Shown: piece by piece, positions 7,357 to 14,848 of the stretch
Position numbering within the stretch: the first letter of the stretch is position 1
Layout of the letters: every line of letters begins with the position of its first letter
NCBI GenBank assembly: GCA_905215015.1
Contig: CAJMOS010000036.1
Span: forward strand, 1 to 23,440
Length of the DNA stretch: 23,440 nt
Direction of reading: 5' to 3'
Origin: an uncultured bacterium
Lineage (GTDB): Bacteria > Spirochaetota > Spirochaetia > Sphaerochaetales > Sphaerochaetaceae
Translations under genes and position numbers: made by a program
The notes under the pieces: generated by a model
What the model was told of the DNA's origin: nothing
Seen by the model: only the letters and a program-made list of their open reading frames with translations
Database searches by the model: none

Positions 7357-8048
7357 TCTTCCACTACCGCGAGCAGGACACCCTGCTTGGCAGGGCCAAT
7401 CCATTGGCCAAGCTGTTCCTGTTGCTCGCCACCTGCATCACCGCCAGCGGGGCGACGTTGGCGGCCGCCATCGGCATTCTCGTGCTTCTCGGAGGTGTGA
7501 TGGCGCTGATCAGGCTTCCCCTCGCCTCCTACGTCAGGGACCTCCGGTTCTTTGCCGTCATGGGTCTCCTGATCCTGCTTGTCAACGGACTATCCACCGG
7601 AGACTGGACCCTGGCCATGCTCCTGACGCTCCGCTTCCTGGACATCATCCTGGTTGCCATCATCTTCAGCGACACCACCGATTTCTGGGACCTCTCCTGC
7701 TCGGTCGCCCCAATCCTCGACCTGGTTCCCTTCGTCAATGGCTGGCGGGTGGCAAGCACGATCCAGCTGACCATCATGCTGGTGCCCATGGTCTTCGAGG
7801 CCACAGGACAGGTGCGGGACGCGCAGCAAGCGCGAGGTGCCTTCCTCGGGAACCCGGTCAGGGTGTTGGCCACCTACGCCATGCAGGTGATGGAGACATT
7901 GCTCGACAAACTGGAGGATGTCTCGGACAGTCTCGAAGCCCGGCTCTTCGACCCGGACACCAGACGCGAGTCCCTGCCCATGCGGACGGAAGACCTGCCG
8001 CTTCTTGTACTGGGGGCGGGACTGCTGATAGCGAGGTTCCTATGCTGA
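7347..8048 (+). CDS. ECF transporter transmembrane T component (EcfT/CbiQ type)
   Basis: A 233-residue membrane protein with about four hydrophobic segments between residues 20 and 150 and a cytoplasmic C-terminal helical part. The coupling motif QQARGAF (residues 161-166) and a second related site at EARLF (197-201) are where T components contact the ATPases. It overlaps the ATPase gene by ten bases; GAGG at 7336-7339 is seven bases from the ATG at 7347, and a second ATG at 7353 overlaps the ATPase stop as ATGA. It would anchor a substrate-specific S component, but no S gene lies nearby, so the transported vitamin cannot be read from the sequence. The adjoining folate enzyme gene hints at folate. 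Confidence 0.9.
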   Translation: MAMIFHYREQDTLLGRANPLAKLFLLLATCITASGATLAAAIGILVLLGGVMALIRLPLASYVRDLRFFAVMGLLILLVNGLSTGDWTLAMLLTLRFLDIILVAIIFSDTTDFWDLSCSVAPILDLVPFVNGWRVASTIQLTIMLVPMVFEATGQVRDAQQARGAFLGNPVRVLATYAMQVMETLLDKLEDVSDSLEARLFDPDTRRESLPMRTEDLPLLVLGAGLLIARFLC

Positions 8049-8569
8049 CAAAAAGGGAATTGCGGGAGGAAATGCGCCACAGGCGGGGAAACAAGCAGCA
8101 AGAAGACCGGCAGATGGTACGGTTGCTCATGGCAAGCCCGCTGGTCGCGAATGCAAGGCTTGTGTTCGCTTTCGTGCCGCTGGCCAGCGAGGTCGACATC
8201 ACCCCGCTTCTCGACACCCTTTCCATCGCCCTTCCCCGTTGCGGGGAGGATGGAAGCATGGAATTCCACGCCATGGAGAAAAACTGGCGCGGGCAAGGGG
8301 AAAAGCAGGAACTCGGGGTATGGGAACCGACCGGAGGACCGCTGGTCTATCCCGACGAAGGGAGCCTGATGCTGGTACCCGGCGTCGCCTTCGACCGCCA
8401 AGGCTTCCGGCTCGGCCGTGGCGGCGGGTATTATGACCGCTACCTGGCCCGGTTCCCCCATCTTGCCACGATTGGCGTCTGCCACAGCTGGCAATTGGTG
8501 GAGCGCGTGCCCCGAGAGGCACACGACATGCCGGTAGGGCACCTCGTCGCAGGCTCCTGGATCAGGTAA
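8042..8569 (+). CDS. 5-formyltetrahydrofolate cyclo-ligase family protein
   Basis: Expected to convert 5-formyl-THF to 5,10-methenyl-THF using ATP, returning a storage folate to one-carbon metabolism. The protein has 175 residues. N-terminal KRELREEMRHRR is the basic helix of the family, and VPGVAFDRQGFRLGRGGGYY (112-131), which carries the nucleotide-binding GRGGGYYDRYL, is its signature. It overlaps the T component gene by seven bases, so it belongs to the ECF operon. Its last eight bases overlap the convergent EIIA gene and no intrinsic terminator is visible there. The family call is firm. Confidence 0.93.
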   Translation: MLTKRELREEMRHRRGNKQQEDRQMVRLLMASPLVANARLVFAFVPLASEVDITPLLDTLSIALPRCGEDGSMEFHAMEKNWRGQGEKQELGVWEPTGGPLVYPDEGSLMLVPGVAFDRQGFRLGRGGGYYDRYLARFPHLATIGVCHSWQLVERVPREAHDMPVGHLVAGSWIR

Positions 8570-9008
8570 GCCAGGCAAAATCTTTCTCCAGCTTCCCGCG
8601 GAAGGCGGGAAAATCCACGTTCCGGAAATCGTCCAGCACGGTCCGGTAGGACGGGTTCCGGACGATACCGAGCAGGCGGCCGAGCGTCTGGAGATAGGAG
8701 TCCTGCAAGCGGGGACTGGAAGCGATGACAAAGAGCAGGTGCACCGGTTTTCCGTCCACCGCCTGATAGTCGATTCCCCCTTCGCTGACCCCCAGGCCCA
8801 CGTGGACCGCCTCCAAGCCCAGGATCTTGCCATGGGCGATTGCCACTCCATGTCCGATACCGGTCGTCTCGATCCGCTCGCGGCGCGACACCGCACGCAG
8901 CAACCGGCCAGCATCGGGGACGCCTCTGACAAGGTTCCCGCTTCGGGTGACGACTTGGCGGATCGCCTTCCGCTTGTCGCTCCCTTCCAGAAGGATGATG
9001 GCGCTCAT
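8562..9008 (-). CDS. PTS EIIA type 2 domain protein (fructose/nitrogen PTS type)
   Basis: A free-standing 148-residue EIIA domain. GHGVAIAH (52-59) carries the phosphorylatable His59, and the following GLGVSEGGIDY and VHLLFVIASS are standard for the fructose/mannitol and PtsN group. A single EIIA with no EIIB or EIIC suggests a regulatory phosphoprotein rather than a sugar permease part. The ATG at 9008 overlaps the stop of the EamA gene by four bases (ATGA), which fixes this start; a longer frame to 9089 would lie inside the EamA gene. It is the last gene of the nfnA-nfnB-eamA run. Confidence 0.88.
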   Translation of the reverse strand: MSAIILLEGSDKRKAIRQVVTRSGNLVRGVPDAGRLLRAVSRRERIETTGIGHGVAIAHGKILGLEAVHVGLGVSEGGIDYQAVDGKPVHLLFVIASSPRLQDSYLQTLGRLLGIVRNPSYRTVLDDFRNVDFPAFRGKLEKDFAWLT

Positions 9009-9889
9009 GGATGCGGCTCCTGGCGCTTGTTGTAGAGGAACATCAACAGGGCCATGGCGAAGATGATCGCATAGCCGGCAAGCGACCACCGGTCAGGAAC
9101 CTGGCCGAGGAACAGGAAGCCCAGCAACGCGGAGAACGCGACATTGCTGTACTCGTAGATCGAGATCTCCCGCCCCGGGGCGAAGGAATAGGCCGCCGTC
9201 ACCGCGAACTGCCCCACCGTCGCGCACAGCCCCACCATCATCAGGCAAAGGAACTGCCCGAGGGTGATGGGGACCGCGTAGATGACGAAGAAGGGAAGGA
9301 TGACCAGCGAGCTGAAGGCAGAGAAGACCAAGACCACTTCCGGACCCGCCACTCCCCTTTTGCCCAAGGCACGCACACAGGTGTAAGCGCCACCGCTGGC
9401 GATTCCCCCGACCACGCCGATCACGTAGGGCGCCACTTCGCCACCGTGTCCGGTAGGCTTGACGATGAAGAGGCAGCCGAGGAAGGCCCCGACCACAAGC
9501 AACAGCTGTTTCCAGGTGATGCGCTCCCGCAGGAAGAGGAAACTGAACAATATGGTCGCGAAGGGAGCCAGCTCGCCGAGCATCGACGCGTCGCCGAGAA
9601 CCATGTGGTCCAAGGCATAGAAGGTGGAGAACAGACCTACGGTACCACAGGCAGAGCGAAGCAAGAGGATGCCCCACGTCGGTCCGTCCTTCGGCCAGGT
9701 GGCCCGGGTACGCAGGACCGTCCCCCCGGCGATGACCAGGGAAACGGCATTACGGAACAACACCTTCTCGAAAAACGGCATCGCCCCGGCGAACCTCACG
9801 AAGAAGTTCATGCAGGCGAAGCTGAAGGCCGACAGCAGGATGCAGAGCACCCCCTTGGAGTGCTGGTTATTTCGCTGCAAGGTAGGCAT
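9005..9889 (-). CDS. DMT superfamily transporter (EamA family)
   Basis: A 294-residue inner-membrane protein with about ten hydrophobic segments and the internal two-fold EamA repeat. The first segment is near residues 13-30, LGDASMLGELAPFATILFSFLF is followed by the family-typical FLRERITW (end of repeat 1), and FALLGFLFLGQ-type sequence near the C-terminus ends repeat 2. These transporters export or import amino acids, nucleotides or other metabolites; the substrate is not predictable. The ATG at 9889 lies inside the end of nfnB (23-base overlap) and is preceded by AAGGCG, so translation is coupled. A longer frame to 9964 would run deep into nfnB and is unlikely. Confidence 0.88.
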   Translation of the reverse strand: MPTLQRNNQHSKGVLCILLSAFSFACMNFFVRFAGAMPFFEKVLFRNAVSLVIAGGTVLRTRATWPKDGPTWGILLLRSACGTVGLFSTFYALDHMVLGDASMLGELAPFATILFSFLFLRERITWKQLLLVVGAFLGCLFIVKPTGHGGEVAPYVIGVVGGIASGGAYTCVRALGKRGVAGPEVVLVFSAFSSLVILPFFVIYAVPITLGQFLCLMMVGLCATVGQFAVTAAYSFAPGREISIYEYSNVAFSALLGFLFLGQVPDRWSLAGYAIIFAMALLMFLYNKRQEPHP

Positions 9890-11360
9890 TGATCGCCTTG
9901 GCCGCCTTGCGCCCCTGGCCCATGGCCAGAATGACCGTCGCGGCACCCAGGACGATATCGCCACCGGCGAAGACGCCCGGGATGCTGGTTTCCAGCGTCT
10001 CCTCGTTGACGATGAAGTTGCCCCGCTTGTTGGTCTCGATTTCCGGCGTGGTGCTCTTGATCAACGGGTTGGAAGAGTTTCCGATGGCGACGATGACCGC
10101 GTCATAGGGAACCGTCTCCTCGCTGCCCGGAATCTCCACCGGCGAGCGGCGGCCGGAAGCGTCCGGCTCCCCGAGCTCGCAGCGGATCATCCTGACACCG
10201 GTGACCTTCTGGAACTTGTCCTGGGTGTACTCCACCGCCACCGGGTTGTGCAGGAAGCGGAAGGTGACGCCTTCCTCCTTGGCATGGGCGACCTCCTCCT
10301 TGCGGGCGGGCATCTCCTCCTCGGTGCGGCGGTAGATGACATCCACCACCTCGGCGCCAAGACGACGGGCCATGCGGGCGCTGTCCATGGCGACGTTGCC
10401 GCCACCGAAGACGGCCACGCGCTTGGCGGGATACATCGGCGTCGCGGCGTTCTGCACGTCATATGCCTTCATCAGGTTGGCGCGGGTCAGGTACTCGTTG
10501 GCGCTGAAGACACCGACGGCGTTCTCGCCGGGGATGTGCATGAACTTCGGAAGCCCGGCACCGGTACCGATGAAGATGGCGTCATAGCCATCCTCGTCCA
10601 TCAGCTGGCGCAGGGTGCGGGTTCTGCCGACAAGGTAGTTCAGCTCGACCTTCACCCCCATCTTGACCAGCTTCTCCAGCTCGTGGGAAACAATCTTCTT
10701 CGGAAGGCGGAACTCGGGGATGCCGTAGGAAAGCACGCCACCTGCCTTGTGCAGGGCCTCGAACATGACCACGGTGTGGCCCGCCTTGCGCAGGTCGGCG
10801 GCGGCGCTGATCGAGGCGGGACCGGTACCGACGACGCAGACCTTCTTGCCGGTGGGGGCGGCCACCTCGGGAATGGGCTCGACGTCGAAATCCCGGCACC
10901 AGTCGGCGACATACCGCTCGATACGGCCGATCGCGACGCTCTTGTCCACGCTCTTGTTGATCTTGCCGACCGTGCAGAACTTCTGGCACTGGTTCTCCTG
11001 CGGGCAGACACGACCGCAGATGGCAGGCAGCAACGAGCTCTTGTTGATGACGGAAAGGGCGTCCTCGTAGTGGCCCTTGGCCGCCTCGGCGATGAAGGCG
11101 GGAATGTCGATGGAAACCGGGCAGCCTTCGGTGCAGGGCTTGTTCTTGCACTGCAGGCAGCGCATGGCCTCGGCACGGACCTCGTTCTCGGTGTAGCCGA
11201 GAGCCACCTCGTCCATGTTGTGGATGCGCCGGTCAGCCCGCTGGCTGGGCATGTCCTGGACAGGGATGGAAGCCTTGTCCTTCGGGCTCAGGGTCTTGCC
11301 GGCATAGGCGTCGACGATGGCTCTCGCCTCATGATCAAGTGTTGCAGGATTCTTGTACAT
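9867..11360 (-). CDS. nfnB: NfnB/GltA-type flavin Fe-S oxidoreductase, large Nfn subunit
   Basis: A 497-residue protein related to the small subunit of glutamate synthase. The N-terminal domain has two cysteine sets for [4Fe-4S] clusters: Cys68, 71, 76, 80 (CLQCKNKPCTEGC) and Cys115, 119, 125, 129 (CGRVCPQENQCQKFC). Two Rossmann motifs follow, GTGPAS (178-183) for FAD and GGGNVAMD (319-326) for NADPH, and GGDIVLGAATVILAMGQGR ends the FAD site. The start has GAGGAG upstream. It lies ten bases after nfnA, and the pair matches the electron-bifurcating NADH-dependent ferredoxin:NADP oxidoreductase. Taken alone it would be annotated as NADPH-dependent glutamate synthase, but no large glutamate synthase subunit is here. 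SudA of the sulfide dehydrogenase pair is the alternative name. Confidence 0.92.
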   Translation of the reverse strand: MYKNPATLDHEARAIVDAYAGKTLSPKDKASIPVQDMPSQRADRRIHNMDEVALGYTENEVRAEAMRCLQCKNKPCTEGCPVSIDIPAFIAEAAKGHYEDALSVINKSSLLPAICGRVCPQENQCQKFCTVGKINKSVDKSVAIGRIERYVADWCRDFDVEPIPEVAAPTGKKVCVVGTGPASISAAADLRKAGHTVVMFEALHKAGGVLSYGIPEFRLPKKIVSHELEKLVKMGVKVELNYLVGRTRTLRQLMDEDGYDAIFIGTGAGLPKFMHIPGENAVGVFSANEYLTRANLMKAYDVQNAATPMYPAKRVAVFGGGNVAMDSARMARRLGAEVVDVIYRRTEEEMPARKEEVAHAKEEGVTFRFLHNPVAVEYTQDKFQKVTGVRMIRCELGEPDASGRRSPVEIPGSEETVPYDAVIVAIGNSSNPLIKSTTPEIETNKRGNFIVNEETLETSIPGVFAGGDIVLGAATVILAMGQGRKAAKAINAYLAAK

Positions 11361-11370
11361 AACGATCTCC

Positions 11371-12195
11371 TCAGTTCAGGCCGATGCGGCAACGGTGGTC
11401 CTTCTCCTGGGCCTTGAACTCGCCGAGTCTGGCAAGCATGTTGTTCCAGTCAACCTGGTGGCCGTCAAAATCCGGCCCGTCGACACAGACGAACTTGGTC
11501 TCTCCCCCGACCGTGCAGCGGCAGCCGCCGCACATGCCCGTGCCGTCCACCATGATGGTGTTCAGGCTGACAAAGGTCTTGATGCCGTAGGGCTTGGTGG
11601 CAAGCGACGCGAATTTCATCATGACCGGTGGCCCGACGATGATGACGCAGTCGGGTTTCCACTCCTTGCAGATCTCGTCAAGGGGGGCGGTGACCAGACC
11701 CTGGCGGCCGTAGGAGCCGTCATCCGTGCAGACGATCAGCTCGTCGCTGACGGCGGCAAGCTCCTTCTCCATGATCAGCAAGTCCTTGGTACGGGCACCG
11801 ATGATCGTCTTGACCTGGTTGCCATGCCAGTGCATCTCCTGGGCGATCGGGTGCAGCGCGGCGATGCCGACGCCCCCGCCGACGCAGACGACCTTGCCCC
11901 ACTTGTGCGTGTCCGAGGGATTGCCGAGAGGTCCGAGCACGTTGGCAAGCGAGTCCCCGACGTTCAGGGAAGCCAGGCGGTGGGTGCTCTCGCCGACTGC
12001 CTGGAAAATGATGGTGACGGTTCCTTTCTCGACAGAAGCGTCCGCGATGGTGAGCGGGAAACGCTCGTTGTAGTCACCACCCAGCTGGATGATGATGAAC
12101 TGCCCCGCCCTGCGCGATTGGGCAATTTCCGGAGCCTCGAAGGTCATCCGGAACACCTCAGCCGAGAGCTGAGTCTTCTCAAGGATTTTATTCAT
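11371..12195 (-). CDS. nfnA: NfnA-type ferredoxin-NADP reductase subunit, small Nfn subunit
   Basis: A 274-residue protein of the PyrK/SudB group that pairs with NfnB. RFPLTIAD (45-52) is the FAD-binding motif, GGGVGIAALHPIA (106-118) binds the NAD(H) nucleotide, and DGTGMCGGCRC (217-227) with Cys237 holds the [2Fe-2S] cluster. In known Nfn structures this cluster has an unusual Asp plus three Cys ligand set; Asp217, Cys222, Cys225 and Cys237 are the matching residues here. The complex balances NADH, NADPH and ferredoxin in anaerobes. It is the promoter-proximal gene of the run, with AAGGTGG before the ATG, and is divergent from the cupin gene. Confidence 0.92.
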   Translation of the reverse strand: MNKILEKTQLSAEVFRMTFEAPEIAQSRRAGQFIIIQLGGDYNERFPLTIADASVEKGTVTIIFQAVGESTHRLASLNVGDSLANVLGPLGNPSDTHKWGKVVCVGGGVGIAALHPIAQEMHWHGNQVKTIIGARTKDLLIMEKELAAVSDELIVCTDDGSYGRQGLVTAPLDEICKEWKPDCVIIVGPPVMMKFASLATKPYGIKTFVSLNTIMVDGTGMCGGCRCTVGGETKFVCVDGPDFDGHQVDWNNMLARLGEFKAQEKDHRCRIGLN

Positions 12196-12295
12196 TGCAT
12201 TCCCACCTTATGCGAGATGGATACCATGATACGAGGATTCCCGATTATTGACCAGTCCCGCCCGTTGTGCGACCCTTGGTGCCAAGGAGAAGACA

Positions 12296-12640
12296 ATGAT
12301 CAAGAAACTGTCCCAAATGGAAACAAAGGTCAACGAGCACATGCGGGGTGGAGCCGGAAGCGTCCAGGTACTGGAGCTTATGGGCAAGAACGACGTCAAG
12401 CATTGCCGCATGTTCAGCAAGCTCACCATCAAGCCTGGCTGCTCGATCGGGCAGCACGAGCATGTCGATGAAACCGAATACTACTGGATTCTCGATGGCG
12501 AAGGGATCGTCACCGAAGCCGATGGGGACAAGCTGGTCAAAGCGGGCGACCTGGTGATCACCGGGGGCGGCGCTTCCCACGCCATCAGGAACGACGGGGA
12601 CAAGGACCTGGTGTTCCTCGCCTTGATCATCCTCGACTGA
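12296..12640 (+). CDS. Small cupin-domain protein
   Basis: A 114-residue single-domain cupin. Motif 1 runs GCSIGQHEHVDETEYYWILDG with metal ligands His54, His56 and Glu61; motif 2, GDLVITGGGASHAIRND (84-100), supplies His95. All four metal ligands of the fold are present, so it probably binds a divalent metal; the reaction is unknown, with sugar isomerases, dioxygenases and ligand sensors all possible. AAGGAG at 12284-12289 is six bases before the ATG at 12296, which decides the start over an in-frame upstream ATG. It is alone on the plus strand, divergent from nfnA and convergent with hsp20. Confidence 0.88.
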   Translation: MIKKLSQMETKVNEHMRGGAGSVQVLELMGKNDVKHCRMFSKLTIKPGCSIGQHEHVDETEYYWILDGEGIVTEADGDKLVKAGDLVITGGGASHAIRNDGDKDLVFLALIILD

Positions 12641-12662
12641 AAAACGGAAAAAGTAAAAAAAG

Positions 12663-12705
12663 ATAAAGAAAAATAGGGTCCGTGGCATTGGTGTGCCACG
12701 GACCC
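12663..12705 (-). terminator. Terminator of hsp20 copy 1
   Basis: A perfect 12-base stem, GGGTCCGTGGCA (12676-12687) with TGCCACGGACCC (12694-12705), encloses a six-base loop. On the minus strand it is followed by T-rich sequence. It sits in the 104-base gap between the convergent cupin and hsp20 genes. There is no T-run on the plus side. Confidence 0.85.
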
Positions 12706-12744
12706 CTGTACGAGACAACTCCGTGTTGTCGTTAGTTTGCCAGA

Positions 12745-13176
12745 TCAGTTGCCAGAGCCGATCGCGATCTGGATCTTCTTCGGCTGGGCGACCTCTTTCT
12801 TCGGAAGGACGACCGTCAGGACACCGTTCTTGAAGGAACCGGTGATCTTGGACTCATCGACATCCTCGGGGAGCGAGAAAGCCCGCTCGAACGAAGACTC
12901 GACACGCTCCTTGACCAGGTACTTCTTGTCGGTCTTCTTCTCTTCCTGCTTCTTCGAAGCGATATGCAGAACGTGCTTGTCGACGTTCACATCCACATCA
13001 CCTTCGGCGTAGCCAGGAATCTCCGCCTCGACTACATACTGCTTGTCTTCCTCGCGGATGTCCACTGCGGGCACCTTCGCAGAAGCGTTGAAGCCGAAAC
13101 CTTTCATCATGTCATCGAAGAGTCCTTCGAATCCATCCACCATCGGGTCTCTGTTGTAGTTCATCAAGTATCTCAT
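12745..13176 (-). CDS. Small heat shock protein, Hsp20/alpha-crystallin family, copy 1
   Basis: An ATP-independent chaperone that holds unfolding proteins for refolding by Hsp70/ClpB. The 143-residue protein has a short N-terminal arm, an alpha-crystallin domain from about residue 35 with VEAEIPGY (49-56) and the signature FKNGVLTVVLPK (115-126), and a C-terminal I-x-I contact at IQI (135-137) used in oligomer assembly. The ATG at 13176 follows GGAGG; a longer frame to 13239 would start inside the promoter. It is monocistronic with its own terminator. The promoter region has a sigma-54 element and a 5' stem-loop, both shared with the second copy at 18958-19347. Confidence 0.95.
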   Translation of the reverse strand: MRYLMNYNRDPMVDGFEGLFDDMMKGFGFNASAKVPAVDIREEDKQYVVEAEIPGYAEGDVDVNVDKHVLHIASKKQEEKKTDKKYLVKERVESSFERAFSLPEDVDESKITGSFKNGVLTVVLPKKEVAQPKKIQIAIGSGN

Positions 13177-13205
13177 ATTGTGCCTCCAAAATGCTTTGTC
13201 ATTCC

Positions 13206-13223
13206 GTAAGCCTTCTGGCTTAC
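13206..13223 (-). promoter_or_regulatory. Stem-loop at the predicted 5' end of hsp20 copy 1 mRNA
   Basis: GTAAGCC (13206-13212) and GGCTTAC (13217-13223) form a perfect seven-base stem with a four-base loop, AGAA on the mRNA strand. The predicted sigma-54 start point is near 13224, so the hairpin begins at about the first base of the transcript. It lies roughly 20 bases before the GGAGG site and does not hide it. The second hsp20 gene has an equivalent. Confidence 0.65.
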
Positions 13224-13234
13224 ACCAGATACAA

Positions 13235-13250
13235 TACAACTACCGTGCCA
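13235..13250 (-). promoter_or_regulatory. Sigma-54 promoter of hsp20 copy 1
   Basis: The minus strand reads TGGCACG, four bases (GTAG), TTGTA. The sigma-54 consensus is TGGCACG-N4-TTGCA, so only one base in the -12 block differs. The spacing of the -24 and -12 elements is exact. Transcription would need RpoN and an ATP-dependent activator. Confidence 0.7.
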
Positions 13251-13380
13251 AAAATTATATTTCAATACATATAAAGAAATTGCATTAGAAGGTAATAATC
13301 AAAGAAACCCGAAGAACGAGCTTTTACGACCCAGACCTCCCACCTTCATCCCCTGGGTGGGTCAGTTCGGACCACGAAGG

Positions 13381-13409
13381 AAAACGACCCTCCAAAACCG
13401 GGTCGTTTT
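13381..13409 (-). terminator. Terminator of the GNAT gene
   Basis: AAAACGACCC (13381-13390) pairs perfectly with GGGTCGTTTT (13400-13409) around a nine-base loop, 13 bases past the GNAT stop. The T-run is part of the stem base on both strands, so it may work in both directions and insulate the hsp20 upstream region. Confidence 0.7.
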
Positions 13410-13421
13410 GACACATATAGG

Positions 13422-13943
13422 TCAATACAACGCCTTTTCCATGTAGATCATATTGTACCAGAGACCGAACTTGTACGTGGAATGCGTGAAGGTCCCGCAG
13501 AGATGGTAGCCCATCTTCTCATGGAACCTGACCGAAGCGTCGGTCAGGTGCGGATCGGGATTCCTGGGAGACGTGGAAATGCTGGCATAGAGCACCGCCA
13601 TCCCCATCGACCGAAGCATCGGCTCGATCTGTCCATACAACGCCTTGCCTACACCCTGCCCATGTATCCCTTGCTTCACGTAGATGCTCATCTCGGCGCT
13701 GAACTGGTAGCCAATCCGTTCGTGGAACTTATGGGCATAGACATAGCCCACAGCCGCACCGGCAGCATCGCAAGCGACAAGATAGGGGAACTGCTCAGAC
13801 ACGGTACGGATCCGACGACGGAACTCCTCCACCGAAGGCACATCATACTCCATGGAGATGGCAGTATCACGGACATACGGAGCGTAGATGGCAAGCAACT
13901 CCTCAGCATCTTCCTCAGTAGCAGGACGGAACGAAAGTTTCAT
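13422..13943 (-). CDS. GNAT N-acetyltransferase, phosphinothricin acetyltransferase-like
   Basis: A 173-residue acetyl-CoA-dependent N-acetyltransferase. The opening LSFRPATEEDAEELLAIYAP is typical of the Pat/RimI-like group, and QGIHGQGVGKALY (from about residue 112) is the acetyl-CoA pyrophosphate loop Q-x-x-G-x-G. The C-terminal FHEKMGYHLCGTF motif matches the final strand of the fold. Members acetylate phosphinothricin, methionine sulfone or related amino acids; the substrate here is unknown. I chose the ATG at 13943, where family similarity begins. Starts at 14018, after AGGGA, or 13964 would add a cysteine-rich stretch not typical of the family, so the true start is uncertain. Confidence 0.85.
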   Translation of the reverse strand: MKLSFRPATEEDAEELLAIYAPYVRDTAISMEYDVPSVEEFRRRIRTVSEQFPYLVACDAAGAAVGYVYAHKFHERIGYQFSAEMSIYVKQGIHGQGVGKALYGQIEPMLRSMGMAVLYASISTSPRNPDPHLTDASVRFHEKMGYHLCGTFTHSTYKFGLWYNMIYMEKALY

Positions 13944-14803
13944 GCCCGAGTATTTTATGCACATCCCGCCAGCCTCGCAAGAACAACAGAGCGCCTTTCC
14001 AAATAAACACTTATTCATATTAACATCCCTATAAGGAATATTATATATATGAATTATACTGCAAACCAAAGATCTCTTCACCAATTCGGCGGACTCTTGT
14101 ATGGCTTTCGATTCCTGCGTTTCCGGCAACAGGGCATCAGGCAAGGAGTTCATCCGCAGGAACATTCTGCAGACCGTACAGTGAAGGCGTCACCAACGGA
14201 AGGGCCTGACCTATTATTGGAAAGAGTTGGAATCAATTGCCATCTCAAACAAGATGGTCTCGGTTGCCTAGAAGTTACCGTAGAGTATGGAGACTATTCC
14301 ATGCTTGAAGAGGGAAGAAGTTGCACCCCTACAACAAACCAAGTCGTAATTCAACCTGTTGTGAAAAGTCCACTGAGTGCTGACAACCCAGCAAGTCTTT
14401 GTGAAAGTATCGTAGACCATAAAAAAGGCAGGAGATCAATACTCAACATATCAGACTGGAATTGCTTGTGTACCAAAGAAACCCTGATACGCGCAACCAC
14501 AAACAGACACTTCGGATTTACGGTGCGGAAAAGGAAACAAAGCAAACCACAGGAACAGGAGAAAAGAAGATGTTGCATGAATGTTTGTTACGGCAAATGA
14601 ATCAACATTCCCCAAAGGCAACAGTATCTCATGAGGAAAAGGATTTACTGTCAACTCCATAGGAATTCAGAAAGATTCTTCTTCAAAATCCATCTATACC
14701 CTACCTACCTGCATTCCCATCCTGGCTTGAACTAAAAGCAGAACCTGCGACACAAGTCTGCCTGGGTGTTTCAGCAATCTGCTGCCATCTTAAGACAAAC
14801 AAA
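13944..14803. other. AT-richer stretch without a convincing gene
   Basis: This 860-base stretch is visibly lower in GC than the genes around it. The longest plus-strand frame (14049-14600, 183 codons) begins after a weak AAGGAA and gives a cysteine-bearing sequence I cannot match to any family. Its codons do not show the strong G/C third position of the neighbouring genes. No tRNA, hairpin terminator or transposase motif was seen. It could be a degraded gene or acquired DNA. Confidence 0.45.
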
Positions 14804-14826
14804 GGACTTCGGCAAACCCGAAGTCC
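14804..14826 (-). terminator. Terminator of the first secreted protein gene
   Basis: GGACTTCGG (14804-14812) and CCGAAGTCC (14818-14826) form a perfect nine-base stem with a five-base loop, 22 bases past the stop. The minus strand continues with TTTGTTTG. The plus side also has CTTTT, so it may be bidirectional. Confidence 0.75.
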
Positions 14827-14848
14827 CTTTTCAAGAGAACTGTTTCTG

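Noticed and set aside
9624..11417. 597-codon plus-strand open frame over the nfnB and EamA genes
   Set aside because: It is antisense to well-supported genes, made mostly of Gly, Ala, Leu, Val, Asp and Arg in a shadow pattern, and matches no family. High GC at third positions keeps such frames open.
9867..12195. Glutamate synthase reading of the nfn genes next to glutamine synthetase
   Set aside because: The large glutamate synthase subunit is absent, the adjacent gene is the NfnA/SudB type, and glnN lies far away on the other strand, so the bifurcating Nfn pair is the better reading.
181..14730. A 14-base match between 181-194 and 14717-14730
   Set aside because: The flanks do not match and one shared 14-mer is expected by chance in a window of this size, so it is not a repeat or att pair.
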